Of a DNA stretch of 64,000 nucleotides, positions 56,297 through 64,000 are shown one piece after another. The stretch covers positions 62,001 to 126,000 of the forward strand of contig NZ_FTMJ01000012.1 of NCBI RefSeq assembly GCF_900156095.1, given 5' to 3'. This DNA comes from Aeromonas sp. RU39B. GTDB lineage: Bacteria > Pseudomonadota > Gammaproteobacteria > Enterobacterales > Aeromonadaceae. Made by a program: the position numbers and the translations under genes. The stretch's first letter is position 1, and every line of letters begins with the position of its first letter. The notes beneath the pieces are model-generated. The model was not told the origin of the DNA, ran no database searches, and saw only the letters and a program-made list of their open reading frames with translations.

Positions 56297-57261
56297 TGCT
56301 CGACGCCATTTGGTATAAGAAAAGCCCCCTGCGTTGGGGGCTTTGGCCATTGGCTGCTCTGTTTGGACTGATATCGGGTGGACGTCGCTGGCTGTACCGA
56401 ACCGGTTGTCGCCACGCTTATCGCTCACCTTTACCGGTGATCGTCGTCGGTAACCTCTCGGTGGGCGGTAACGGTAAAACGCCAGTGGTCATCTGGTTGG
56501 TCGAATACTTGCGTCAGCAGGGTTGGCGGCCCGCTGTGGTCAGTCGTGGTTATGGCGGCAAGGCAGCGCACTATCCACTGTGCTTGGCTCAGACCACGAC
56601 GACTGCCGAAGGGGGGGATGAGCCGGTGCTGATCATGCGTCGCTGCCAGTGTCCTGTGGTGGTCTCCCCGAAACGAGCTGAGGCGGTGCGCCTGCTCGAG
56701 CAACGTGGTGATGTCGATATCATCATCACCGACGATGGCTTGCAGCACTACGCGCTGGCACGGGATATCGAGCTGGTGGTCGTCGATGGCGCGCGCCGAT
56801 TCGGCAATGGCTGCCTGTTGCCCATGGGGCCGCTGCGCGAACCGCTTTCTCGTCTTGCCACTGTCAGTGCCGTGATCTGCAATGGCGGTGAGGCGCAGGC
56901 GGGCGAACACGCCATGCAGTTGATGGCCGATGTGCCGCGCCGCGTTATTGATGATGCGCCACTGGATCATGCTCTTGGGCCGCAAGTCGATGCGCTGGCC
57001 GGAATTGGCCATCCCCCCCGCTTTTTTGCAACCTTGCGTGAACTTGGCTATGAGCTGGTTCAGGCGCAGGGTTACCCTGATCACCACCCGTTTGATGCAG
57101 ATGAGCTGCGGGCCCGCTTTAGCGAGCGTCCGCTGCTGATGACTGAAAAAGATGCCGTCAAATGTCGCGAATTTGCGGCAGAAAACTGGTGGTATCTGCC
57201 GGTGCGCGCCGAGTTGCCCGAGGCGTTTGCACTGACTCTTAATACCTTGTTGAAGGAGTAA
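56296..57261 (+). CDS. lpxK: Tetraacyldisaccharide 4'-kinase
   Basis: Phosphorylates the 4' position of the lipid A precursor at the inner membrane. 321 aa. An N-terminal amphipathic/hydrophobic region ([13 protein letters not shown]) precedes the P-loop [19 protein letters not shown] (about residues 50-68). [10 protein letters not shown] and [20 protein letters not shown] are conserved. Overlaps msbA by one base; the Trm112 gene follows after 4 bp. Confidence 0.96.
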   Translation: MLDAIWYKKSPLRWGLWPLAALFGLISGGRRWLYRTGCRHAYRSPLPVIVVGNLSVGGNGKTPVVIWLVEYLRQQGWRPAVVSRGYGGKAAHYPLCLAQTTTTAEGGDEPVLIMRRCQCPVVVSPKRAEAVRLLEQRGDVDIIITDDGLQHYALARDIELVVVDGARRFGNGCLLPMGPLREPLSRLATVSAVICNGGEAQAGEHAMQLMADVPRRVIDDAPLDHALGPQVDALAGIGHPPRFFATLRELGYELVQAQGYPDHHPFDADELRARFSERPLLMTEKDAVKCREFAAENWWYLPVRAELPEAFALTLNTLLKE

Positions 57262-57265
57262 CGCT

Positions 57266-57454
57266 GTGGCTTTGGACCCCAAATTGCTGGATATCGTTGC
57301 CTGCCCGGTTTGCAAGGGCAGACTCAACTATGACAAGAGCAAGCAGGAGCTGGTCTGCCGTTTTGACCGCCTGGCTTATCCGCTGGAGGAGGGGATCCCG
57401 GTACTGCTGGAAAACCGGGCTCGTCATCTGCCGCTGGAAGAGCTCAACCCATGA
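57266..57454 (+). CDS. ycaR: Trm112/YcaR family small zinc protein
   Basis: A 62-aa protein with [11 protein letters not shown] and [19 protein letters not shown], the Trm112 pattern. It starts with GTG behind AAGGAG and overlaps kdsB by 4 nt. It occupies the conserved slot between lpxK and kdsB. Its function in bacteria is not established; Trm112 activates methyltransferases in eukaryotes. Confidence 0.93.
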   Translation: MALDPKLLDIVACPVCKGRLNYDKSKQELVCRFDRLAYPLEEGIPVLLENRARHLPLEELNP

Positions 57455-58200
57455 GTTTCGTCGTCGTTATTCCGGCGCGTTATGCCTCTACCCGTCTGCC
57501 GGGCAAGCCGCTGGCCGATATCCACGGCAAACCCATGGTGCAGCATGTGGTTGAAAAAGCACTCGATTCTGGCGCTGAGCGCGTTATCGTCGCAACCGAC
57601 GATGAGCGAGTGCAAGCGGCACTCGGCACTTCGGGTGTCGAGGTGTGCATGACCTCGGCGGATCACCAGTCCGGCACCGAGCGTCTGGCAGAGGTGTGCC
57701 GCATCTACGGATTTTCCCCTGAGACCATCATTGTCAACGTGCAAGGGGATGAGCCGCTGATCCCGCCGGCGATCATCCGCCAGGTGGCCGATAATCTGGC
57801 GAGTGCCTCGGCGCCAATGGCAACCTTGAGCGTACCGATTGAGGATGCCGAGGAGGCATTTAACCCCAACGCTGTGAAGGTGGTGACGGATAAAGATGGT
57901 TATGCCCTCTACTTTAGCCGTGCGCCAATCCCGTGGGAGCGTGACCGTTTTGCCAGGAGCCGTGAGGCGATTGGCCCCTTCTTCCAGCGTCACATCGGGA
58001 TTTATGCCTATCGCGCCGGGTTCATCCAGCGCTACGTTGACTGGGCGCCGAGCCAGCTCGAGCAGATTGAAGCGCTCGAGCAGCTTCGTGTGCTGTGGTA
58101 TGGCGAAAAAATTCATGTGGCACAAGCACTTGAAGCGCCGCCGGTGGGAGTCGATACCCAGCAGGATCTCGATAAGGTCCGGCAGTTACTGGCGGATTGA
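57451..58200 (+). CDS. kdsB: 3-deoxy-manno-octulosonate cytidylyltransferase
   Basis: Activates KDO as CMP-KDO for lipopolysaccharide core synthesis. 249 aa, the usual length. Nucleotide loop [20 protein letters not shown] (residues 3-22), [19 protein letters not shown] and NVQGDEPLI are family signatures. Last gene of the msbA-lpxK-ycaR-kdsB operon; a terminator follows. Confidence 0.97.
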   Translation: MSFVVVIPARYASTRLPGKPLADIHGKPMVQHVVEKALDSGAERVIVATDDERVQAALGTSGVEVCMTSADHQSGTERLAEVCRIYGFSPETIIVNVQGDEPLIPPAIIRQVADNLASASAPMATLSVPIEDAEEAFNPNAVKVVTDKDGYALYFSRAPIPWERDRFARSREAIGPFFQRHIGIYAYRAGFIQRYVDWAPSQLEQIEALEQLRVLWYGEKIHVAQALEAPPVGVDTQQDLDKVRQLLAD

Positions 58201-58218
58201 TGGGCTCTTTTGACGCAG

Positions 58219-58244
58219 GCGACACTCTCGGGTGTCGCTTTTTT
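58219..58244 (+). terminator. Terminator after kdsB
   Basis: GCGACAC-TCTCGG-GTGTCGC followed by six T residues, about 20 bp after the kdsB stop. Confidence 0.93.
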
Positions 58245-58317
58245 ATGCGCATGGGAACGTGGTTTAGCGGTTTTTTGCACGGCGTTTTAGCGGCTTCACG
58301 GTTTGAGTTGCGGCCGA

Positions 58318-58345
58318 TTGCCAAATCAGGCAGTTTGGTTATGAT
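58318..58345 (+). promoter_or_regulatory. Promoter candidate of uvrY
   Basis: TTGCCA (58318-58323), a 16-bp spacer and TATGAT (58340-58345), about 54 bp before the uvrY GTG. Confidence 0.5.
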
Positions 58346-58398
58346 GCAAGGCTACGTTGTGCTGCCTGTCAGGCAGAAATGAGAGATGGGGTATCCGG

Positions 58399-59043
58399 GT
58401 GATTAATGTATTTCTGGTCGATGATCATGAGCTGGTGCGTACCGGGATAAGACGCATTCTGGAAGATGTACGCGGGATCAAGGTGGTCGGCGAAGCGGAA
58501 AGTGGCGAAGTGGCAGTGACCTATTGTCGCCAGAATCATCCCGACGTGATCCTGATGGACATGAACATGCCCGGTATAGGTGGGCTGGAAGCAACCCGTA
58601 AAATTCTGCGTATTCGCCCCGATGTGCGTATCATCGTGCTGACGGTTCACTCTGAAAATCCATTCCCCACCAAGGTGATGCAGGCCGGTGCTGCGGGCTA
58701 CCTGACCAAGGGGGCCGCGCCCGATGAGATGATCCAAGCCATCCGCTTGGTTCACTCCGGCCAGCGCTATATCTCCCCCGAGATTGCGCAGCAGATGGCC
58801 CTGAGCCAGTTTGCCTCCAGCGATGAGAATCCGTTTAAAACCCTCTCCGAGCGCGAATTGCAGATCATGATGATGATCACCAAGGGGCAGAAAGTGAACG
58901 AGATCTCCGAGCAGCTCAACCTCAGTCCCAAGACCGTGAACAGCTATCGCTATCGCCTGTTTAGCAAGCTGGGGATCAACGGTGATGTTGAGCTGACCCA
59001 TCTGGCGATCCGCTACGGCATGCTGGATGCTGACATTCTCTAA
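58399..59043 (+). CDS. uvrY: Response regulator UvrY (GacA orthologue)
   Basis: A 214-aa LuxR/NarL-type response regulator, partner of BarA. It drives the Csr small RNAs in relatives. Receiver domain with Asp8-Asp9 and phospho-Asp54 (LMDMNMPGIGG), then a C-terminal helix-turn-helix TLSERELQIMMMITKGQKVN, EISEQLNLSPKTVNSYRYRL. The start is GTG at 58399, giving VINVFLVDDHELV, aligned with MINVLLVDDHELV of E. coli. It precedes uvrC, a conserved arrangement. Confidence 0.95.
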   Translation: MINVFLVDDHELVRTGIRRILEDVRGIKVVGEAESGEVAVTYCRQNHPDVILMDMNMPGIGGLEATRKILRIRPDVRIIVLTVHSENPFPTKVMQAGAAGYLTKGAAPDEMIQAIRLVHSGQRYISPEIAQQMALSQFASSDENPFKTLSERELQIMMMITKGQKVNEISEQLNLSPKTVNSYRYRLFSKLGINGDVELTHLAIRYGMLDADIL

Positions 59044-59085
59044 TTGCAGTAAGCGTGTCGAGCGTTAACAAGACGAGACGTGTTC

Positions 59086-59112
59086 GAAAGGCGGCCCTGG
59101 CCGCCTTTTCCC
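59086..59112 (+). terminator. Hairpin between uvrY and uvrC
   Basis: GAAAGGCGGCC/GGCCGCCTTTTC stem ending about 16 bp before the uvrC start. It may reduce read-through from uvrY. Confidence 0.7.
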
Positions 59113-59125
59113 GTGATGGAGCAGT

Positions 59126-60973
59126 ATGAGCGAGCCCTTTGACAGCAAGGCATTTTTACGGGTGGTGACCCATCAGAGCGGTGTCTACCGCATGTATGAC
59201 GCCGGTGGCACCGTCATCTATGTGGGCAAGGCCAAAGATCTGAAAAAACGCCTGTCGTCATATTTTCGTGCTCAGGTAGATAGTGCCAAAACCCGTGCCT
59301 TGGTCAGCCAGATTGCCGACATCCAGGTCACGGTGACCCACACTGAAACCGAGGCGCTGATCCTCGAGCACAATCTCATCAAGCAGTATCAGCCACGCTA
59401 TAACGTGCTGCTGCGTGATGATAAATCCTATCCCTGGATTCTGATAACCGGCCATCGCCATCCACGCATCGGCGTGCACCGGGGCGCGCGCAAGATTAAG
59501 GGCGACTATTTTGGCCCTTACCCTTCGGGCGGTGCGGTCCGTGAAAGTCTGCATTTGATGCAGAAGATCTTTCCGGTGCGTCAATGTGAAGATGCCGTCT
59601 ATGCCAACCGCTCACGCCCTTGCCTGATGTATCAGCTTGGCCGCTGCGCGGGACCCTGCGTACCTGGGCTGGTGAGTGATGACGAGTATGCCCGTCAGGT
59701 CGAGCTGGCACGCATGTTCCTGCTGGGTAAAAACCAGGAAGTCATTGGCCGTCTGGTAGAGCGGATGGAGCTGGCCAGCAACGAACTGCGTTTTGAAGAG
59801 GCGGCCAGGCTGCGCGATCAGATCCTGGCGCTGCGCCGCGTGACCGAGCAGCAGTCAGTCAGCGGTAACGTACTCGACGAGCTCGATGTGATTGGTGTCG
59901 CCTTTGAGCAGAGCACCGCGTGTGTGCATGTGCTGTTTATTCGCCAAGGCAAGGTGCTCGGCTCGCGCAGCTATTTTCCGAAAGTTCCCGCAGGCACCGA
60001 ACTCGATGAGGTGGTCGAGTCGTTCCTGCTGCAATTTTACCTCTCCGATCTGGCCGGGCGACGTATCCCCAGCGAAGTGCTGCTCGATGTGGCGCTGGAA
60101 GATGAGAGCGTCATCGCCGAGACACTGACCCAAAGTGCCGGCTATAAGGTGAGGGTGGTGAGCCGCACGCGCTCGGAGCGGGCGCGTTTTATCAAGCTGG
60201 CCAGTACCAATGCCCTGACCGCGCTGCAGTCGCGGCTGGCGCACCAGAGCACGATTAGCGAGCGGTATCGCCAGCTCGAAGAGCTGCTTGAACTGGCCGC
60301 ACCGATTGCACGCATGGAGTGTTTTGATATCTCCCACACCATGGGCGAGCGCACTGTCGCCTCATGTGTGGTTTTTGGCCGGGAAGGACCGGTAAGTGGT
60401 GAATATCGCCGTTTTAATATCGACGGCATCACTGGCGGCGATGATTACGCAGCCATGGAGCAGGCGCTGGATCGCCGCTTTGGCAAGCAGCAAGACGCTG
60501 ACAAGGTGCCGGATATCCTGTTTATCGATGGTGGTCTTGGCCAATTGCGCCGCGCAGAAGAGATCCTGGCCCGTCACCTCGAAAAACTCTCGGGCAAGCA
60601 GCCGCTTCTTATCGGTGTGGCAAAAGGGGTAACCCGTAAAGCGGGTCTTGAGACCCTGATTATCGGAGAGACCCACGAAGAGCTGAACTTGCCGGTAGAT
60701 ATGCCGGCACTGCACCTTATCCAACACATCCGTGACGAGTCGCACCGCTTTGCCATTACCGGCCACCGTGCCCGCCGTGCCAAGGCGCGGGTGACCAGCT
60801 CTCTGGAAGAGATCCCGGGCGTTGGTCCCAAGCGGCGGCAGGCGCTGCTTAAATATTTGGGCGGGCTGCAAGAGGTAAAACGGGCGGGGATTGAGGAGCT
60901 TGCCAAGGTACCCGGCATCAATCAGGCTCTCGCCGAAGCGATCCATGCCGCCTTTCATGGTGCTAACGGGTGA
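59126..60973 (+). CDS. uvrC: Excinuclease ABC subunit C
   Basis: Makes the two incisions in nucleotide excision repair. 615 aa. N-terminal GIY-YIG nuclease domain (about 14-95: [19 protein letters not shown]), a Cys cluster [15 protein letters not shown], a UVR segment (about 200-235), the RNase H-like second nuclease ([26 protein letters not shown]) and C-terminal helix-hairpin-helix motifs ([20 protein letters not shown]). Conserved order uvrY-uvrC-pgsA. Confidence 0.97.
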   Translation: MSEPFDSKAFLRVVTHQSGVYRMYDAGGTVIYVGKAKDLKKRLSSYFRAQVDSAKTRALVSQIADIQVTVTHTETEALILEHNLIKQYQPRYNVLLRDDKSYPWILITGHRHPRIGVHRGARKIKGDYFGPYPSGGAVRESLHLMQKIFPVRQCEDAVYANRSRPCLMYQLGRCAGPCVPGLVSDDEYARQVELARMFLLGKNQEVIGRLVERMELASNELRFEEAARLRDQILALRRVTEQQSVSGNVLDELDVIGVAFEQSTACVHVLFIRQGKVLGSRSYFPKVPAGTELDEVVESFLLQFYLSDLAGRRIPSEVLLDVALEDESVIAETLTQSAGYKVRVVSRTRSERARFIKLASTNALTALQSRLAHQSTISERYRQLEELLELAAPIARMECFDISHTMGERTVASCVVFGREGPVSGEYRRFNIDGITGGDDYAAMEQALDRRFGKQQDADKVPDILFIDGGLGQLRRAEEILARHLEKLSGKQPLLIGVAKGVTRKAGLETLIIGETHEELNLPVDMPALHLIQHIRDESHRFAITGHRARRAKARVTSSLEEIPGVGPKRRQALLKYLGGLQEVKRAGIEELAKVPGINQALAEAIHAAFHGANG

Positions 60974-61097
60974 CGCCTGCCAGCAGCAGTGCCATAATGG
61001 CCGGGCAATGCCGAGTGATGCGCTGCGGTGGTCCTGCCAGCTTGTCGTCATCTTTCCCGGCCGCCCTCTGCCCGCTATGTGAGATATGGTTAACCCG

Positions 61098-61652
61098 ATG
61101 ACCAATATTCCAAACCTGCTGACCTACTTTCGGATCTTGCTGATCCCGTTTTTTGTCGTCCTGTTTTATCTGCCGTACCAGTGGTCCTATCTGGCCGCTG
61201 CGATTGTGTTTATTCTGGCTGCCGTGACCGATTGGTTTGATGGTTATCTGGCGCGCAAGCTCAATCAGTCCACTGCGTTTGGGGCCTTCCTTGACCCGGT
61301 GGCAGACAAGATCATGGTCGCCGCTGCCCTGGTGGTGATTGTTGAGCACTACAACACGGTCTGGGTCACTATCCCGGCACTGACCATGATTGGTCGTGAG
61401 ATCCTGATCTCGGCGCTGCGTGAATGGATGGCCGAGATTGGCAAACGCTCTTCGGTTGCGGTGGGCTGGATTGGTAAGTGGAAAACCTCGATCCAGATGA
61501 TCTCCCTGACCGGTCTTATCTGGCAGTACAACCTCTGGATGGTGTGGCTGGCCTATCTGCTGCTCTATGTGGCCACCGTGCTGACCTTCTGGTCGATGTT
61601 CCAGTATCTAAAAGCTGCCTGGGGCGATCTGCGCTACCACGCCCGCTTCTGA
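61098..61652 (+). CDS. pgsA: Phosphatidylglycerophosphate synthase
   Basis: Makes phosphatidylglycerol phosphate from CDP-diacylglycerol and glycerol-3-phosphate at the inner membrane. About 184 aa with four or more membrane helices. The CDP-alcohol phosphotransferase motif is complete: [20 protein letters not shown] then LDPVADK. ATG at 61098 begins [12 protein letters not shown]; another in-frame ATG lies 12 bp upstream and could be used instead. Confidence 0.95.
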   Translation: MTNIPNLLTYFRILLIPFFVVLFYLPYQWSYLAAAIVFILAAVTDWFDGYLARKLNQSTAFGAFLDPVADKIMVAAALVVIVEHYNTVWVTIPALTMIGREILISALREWMAEIGKRSSVAVGWIGKWKTSIQMISLTGLIWQYNLWMVWLAYLLLYVATVLTFWSMFQYLKAAWGDLRYHARF

Positions 61653-61727
61653 TCTCGCCAGTGGGGTGGGAATACTCTACCTTCGCGTAAAAAACATTCG
61701 AACGATCAGTCAATTAAACAAATTGGG

Positions 61728-61755
61728 TTGACTCGCTCGAGTAAACCGCTAGAAT
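61728..61755 (+). promoter_or_regulatory. Promoter of the Gly-Cys-Leu tRNA operon
   Basis: TTGACT (61728-61733), a 16-bp spacer and TAGAAT (61750-61755), followed by a GC-rich discriminator GCGACC. It lies 30 bp before tRNA-Gly. Confidence 0.8.
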
Positions 61756-61785
61756 GCGACCTCACAGCACCAGCACTGCTGCGTT

Positions 61786-61861
<76 letters not shown>

Positions 61862-61877
61862 ATCTCTTTCGAGATTT

Positions 61878-61951
61878 GGCGCGTTAACAAAGCGGTTATG
61901 TAGCGGATTGCAAATCCGTTTAGTCCGGTTCGACTCCGGAACGCGCCTCCA
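61878..61951 (+). tRNA. cysT: tRNA-Cys, anticodon GCA
   Basis: 74 nt. Acceptor GGCGCGT/ACGCGCC, encoded CCA, anticodon loop TTGCAAA giving GCA, T-arm CCGGTTCGACTCCGG. Confidence 0.97.
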
Positions 61952-61993
61952 TTTTCCAAGGCCCGCAGTGCGGGCCTTTTGCTAATAAGACAT

Positions 61994-62079
61994 GCCCGGA
62001 TGGTGAAATCGGTAGACACAAGGGATTTAAAATCCCTCGACCTTTGGTTGTGCGGGTTCGAGTCCCGCTCCGGGCACCA
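61994..62079 (+). tRNA. leuZ: tRNA-Leu, anticodon TAA
   Basis: 86-nt type II tRNA. Acceptor GCCCGGA/TCCGGGC, encoded CCA, anticodon loop TTTAAAA giving TAA, long variable arm, T-arm GCGGGTTCGAGTCCCGC. A tyrosine integrase gene lies 106 bp past its 3' end, so its 3' part is the likely attachment site of a mobile element. Confidence 0.97.
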
Positions 62080-62113
62080 ATCCGATTAGCATTAAAAACA
62101 AGTAGTTAGGAAC

Positions 62114-62139
62114 AGCCACTCAAGCGAGTGGCTTTTTTT
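62114..62139 (+). terminator. Terminator after the tRNA operon
   Basis: AGCCACTC-AAGC-GAGTGGCT followed by seven T residues. It may be native or the first sequence of the inserted element. Confidence 0.88.
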
Positions 62140-62185
62140 ATGCCTGCTTGGGGAATAACGGGGAATATGCGCGGGGAATATCGCG

Positions 62186-63196
62186 TCATTTTTTCCGTGC
62201 GGTCTCGACAGTTGGAACCCTCTTGATCGACCTGTCATATACCTGTACTTGTGCCTCCGTTTTGTGCCCACTGATCTGCTGCTTATCCCTACTTGAGCCA
62301 TCAAGATCAGAGATCCCTTTAGCCTTGAGATCGTGGAATGTGAAGTCGAGAGGTAGCCCGGTTCGGGCTCTGGCCTCTCTCATTGTTTTTTGCCATGCAG
62401 CATCGAAACCATTAGTGGTGTAAACCTGCCCATCAGGTTTAGAGATAACGAACCCGGCGATAGGGTGTTTACACAACTCTCTGGCCATGTTGATGGCATC
62501 TCGCAGCCTGGGTGACCATAGCTTGATTTGTTTGACTGCAGTTTTGCTTTGCTGGATGAATACTCCTTCGTCTAGGACATGCTCCCAACGTAGAGCAAGA
62601 ATATCTCCGCGCCTTGCGAGACAAAGGTAAGCGACCTCCATCGCCACCTTGATCACATTTGGAGCGAGGTCGTAGACGACCCTATATTCTTCGTCGGTGA
62701 TATAACGAGTTCTCGCACGTTCCTTGAATTGCTTCACCCCTTTGCAGGGATTCATTTTTACCTTGCCACGCTCATATGCCCAACGAAAAGATCGTGAGAA
62801 GAACGCCTTCTCGCGGTTCGCTTGTACCCGGCTTTTTAAACCTCTTTTGTCCAGGTAGGCTCGAACATGCTGCGGGCCAACTGCATCGGCTTTCATCTTG
62901 CCGAACACCAGCAGGATGGGCTTGCTCTGTTTTCTATAGTCCGCTTGGGTTGTCTTTGACAGTTCATGGAAATCAGCTGAGCCAAAGAACTCCGAGATCA
63001 TGACACTTATGGTGTACTCCTGCTCCTTCTGGCTAATGAGCTGCTCGTATAAACTCCACACCTCAGACTGTTTCTTGTCCGCCGAGCATAGCTTGATCGA
63101 GCCTCCAAGAATTGGTCGAAACACAATGCTTGGCCCTTTGATGTAGCAACGGGGTGGTAGCCAGTTAAGGGCCGGATCCTTTCTGCGTCTAGCCAC
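62186..63196 (-). CDS. int: Tyrosine-family phage integrase
   Basis: Site-specific recombinase of about 336 aa that would insert and excise the element at tRNA-Leu. N-terminal part with RRRKDPALNWLPPRCYIKG, core-binding SAM-like region, then the catalytic domain. Arg lies in CLARRGDILALRW, the second box is FHDLKAKGISD, SGHKTEAQVQVYDR carries His and the Tyr nucleophile. The second box has HxxK where HxxR is usual. The GTG at 63196 follows GGAGG and overlaps the DUF4224 stop by 8 nt. Confidence 0.93.
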   Translation of the reverse strand: MARRRKDPALNWLPPRCYIKGPSIVFRPILGGSIKLCSADKKQSEVWSLYEQLISQKEQEYTISVMISEFFGSADFHELSKTTQADYRKQSKPILLVFGKMKADAVGPQHVRAYLDKRGLKSRVQANREKAFFSRSFRWAYERGKVKMNPCKGVKQFKERARTRYITDEEYRVVYDLAPNVIKVAMEVAYLCLARRGDILALRWEHVLDEGVFIQQSKTAVKQIKLWSPRLRDAINMARELCKHPIAGFVISKPDGQVYTTNGFDAAWQKTMREARARTGLPLDFTFHDLKAKGISDLDGSSRDKQQISGHKTEAQVQVYDRSIKRVPTVETARKK

Positions 63197-63407
63197 CGAG
63201 AGCCTCCAAGTTAAATCCATCGTCTTCAATCACGATCTGTTTTGCGTTACCGGCCTGGCTAATCCAGTCATGGGTCGTAGCTGGTCGGCCATCAGGTCGC
63301 TTTATGAAGCGAATCCCTGCATTTTCCAGAGCCTTACACTGCTTGGATGGCAGCTTATAGCCAGTCAGAGCTTCAATATCTTCAGGGCTGATGACTATTC
63401 CGTTCAT
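63189..63407 (-). CDS. DUF4224 phage protein
   Basis: A 72-aa protein with EDIEALTGYKLPSKQCKALE and IRFIKRPDGRPATTHDWI, the DUF4224 pattern regularly found directly upstream of integrase genes in prophages. It may bind DNA, but its role is unproven. It overlaps the integrase by 8 nt and the upstream regulator gene by 26 nt, so all three are one operon. Confidence 0.85.
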   Translation of the reverse strand: MNGIVISPEDIEALTGYKLPSKQCKALENAGIRFIKRPDGRPATTHDWISQAGNAKQIVIEDDGFNLEALGG

Positions 63408-63780
63408 TTTGGTAGGTCCTCGAGTTTAGTAATTCGGTGAGCCGGTTACGCCCACGCTGGTTGTAGTAAAAGGTCTGCACCTGCTTGCGGGAATGGATAG
63501 CTTGGTCCAGGCGATATTCACCAAACTCATCTGTCTTTACCTGGTACTTATTGGCCAGCCGGCCGATCGCCTGGGCGCTGACGCCGAACTCCTTGGCTAG
63601 CTCACTTGCACTCCACACTTGCTGCGTGGCTGTCACATTCAGATCTAGCCCGAGGGCGCCCAGCACCCGGCGTGCCTCGGCAAGTTTGGCCGAAGCGGAC
63701 AGGGTGGGGGAGCTTAGCGCCTCGGCTAGCTGGTTGATCAACAGACTGTCGTGGTCGATAACGAGTTGTAGCTGGTGCAT
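63382..63780 (-). CDS. Putative phage DNA-binding protein
   Basis: A 132-aa protein. The N-terminal half is helical (LLINQLAEALSSPTLSASAK). The C-terminal half has a probable helix-turn-helix, SASELAKEFGVSAQAIGRLA, followed by a wing-like NKYQVKTDEFGEYRLDQAI. It is a candidate excisionase or regulator of the integrase operon, not a recognised named gene. The ATG at 63780 is preceded by GGAGGG. Confidence 0.65.
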   Translation of the reverse strand: MHQLQLVIDHDSLLINQLAEALSSPTLSASAKLAEARRVLGALGLDLNVTATQQVWSASELAKEFGVSAQAIGRLANKYQVKTDEFGEYRLDQAIHSRKQVQTFYYNQRGRNRLTELLNSRTYQNERNSHQP

Positions 63781-64000
63781 GGGCGGCCCTCCTGTGAAGA
63801 GGATGGGTCTGTGCGTCAATTGATGGAAGGGCCGTGATTAGATGGAATAAAGAATCTTAACGATATCTATATGTAATAGCGTATTGGTTTATAGCGAGTA
63901 GGACTATCAAATAATAAACATTTCAAATGTCTGGCATGGGGTTATCTGTGGTTGGATAACGTATAAAGATTTTTATTCATATAATTTAGTGTAAATGTTG
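63781..64000. other. AT-rich upstream region of the phage operon, cut by the window end
   Basis: Markedly AT-rich and without a credible gene. It should hold the promoter of the three-gene integrase operon. The element continues beyond the window. Confidence 0.5.

Noticed and set aside
54872-56428. 518-codon open frame antisense to msbA
   Set aside because: It mirrors a GC-rich gene with clear ABC motifs, is His/Gln/Asp-rich, and has no family similarity.

Overview
The window is one contiguous piece of a gamma-proteobacterial chromosome, GC-rich by eye in its core genes. Several gene orders match enteric/Aeromonas synteny: pdxB-usg-fimV-truA-accD-folC-dedD, comEC-msbA-lpxK-ycaR-kdsB, uvrY-uvrC-pgsA-tRNA(Gly-Cys-Leu), and clpS-clpA with infA, bpt and aat. 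Together with the protein sequences they suggest Aeromonas or a close relative. That assignment is an inference made without a database search.

Layout. 1-2.6 kb: end of a fructose PTS operon (fruK, fruA). 2.6-8.1 kb: a DUF1289 protein, mltA, a DUF2919 membrane protein, and an aldo/keto reductase plus iron alcohol dehydrogenase pair divergent from a LysR regulator. 8.1-12.0 kb: pstSCAB under two tandem Pho boxes, with no phoU beside pstB. 12.1-16.9 kb: an accessory, partly AT-rich stretch. It holds a decayed IS1634-type transposase, a HAD phosphatase and DeoR regulator pair with three phased operator-like heptamers, two ~220-bp direct repeats enclosing an orphan lipoprotein gene, a probable integrase fossil, and tRNA-Ser(GGA) preceded by three 94-bp repeats. 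Each 94-bp repeat copies the 5' end of that tRNA. 16.9-30 kb: lemA with two TPM-domain genes, mepA, an RRM protein, a second aldo/keto reductase, a small XRE regulator, a thioredoxin-like protein without its cysteines, asnB, a Kef-type antiporter, nagD, lpxM and a DMT exporter. 30-35 kb: cspD and the N-degron pathway (clpS, clpA, bpt, aat) with infA between. 35-47 kb: a dual-receiver GGDEF protein, trxB, a PAP2 phosphatase, then pdxB through dedD. 47-52 kb: tusE, yccS, yccA, a Zur-box-controlled pair of zinc-free ribosomal proteins (L31B, L36B) and two DUF2062 paralogues. 52-62 kb: comEC, lipid A/KDO genes, uvrY-uvrC, pgsA and three tRNAs. 62-64 kb: the integrase end of a prophage or island inserted at tRNA-Leu, running off the window.

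The least ordinary feature is the tRNA-Ser locus. A good sigma-70 promoter lies about 320 bp upstream of the mature tRNA. The transcript should therefore contain three tandem pseudo-tRNA 5' ends, each followed by a predicted multi-hairpin fold, before the real tRNA. The flanking direct repeats and integrase fossil suggest this tRNA has a history as an integration hotspot.
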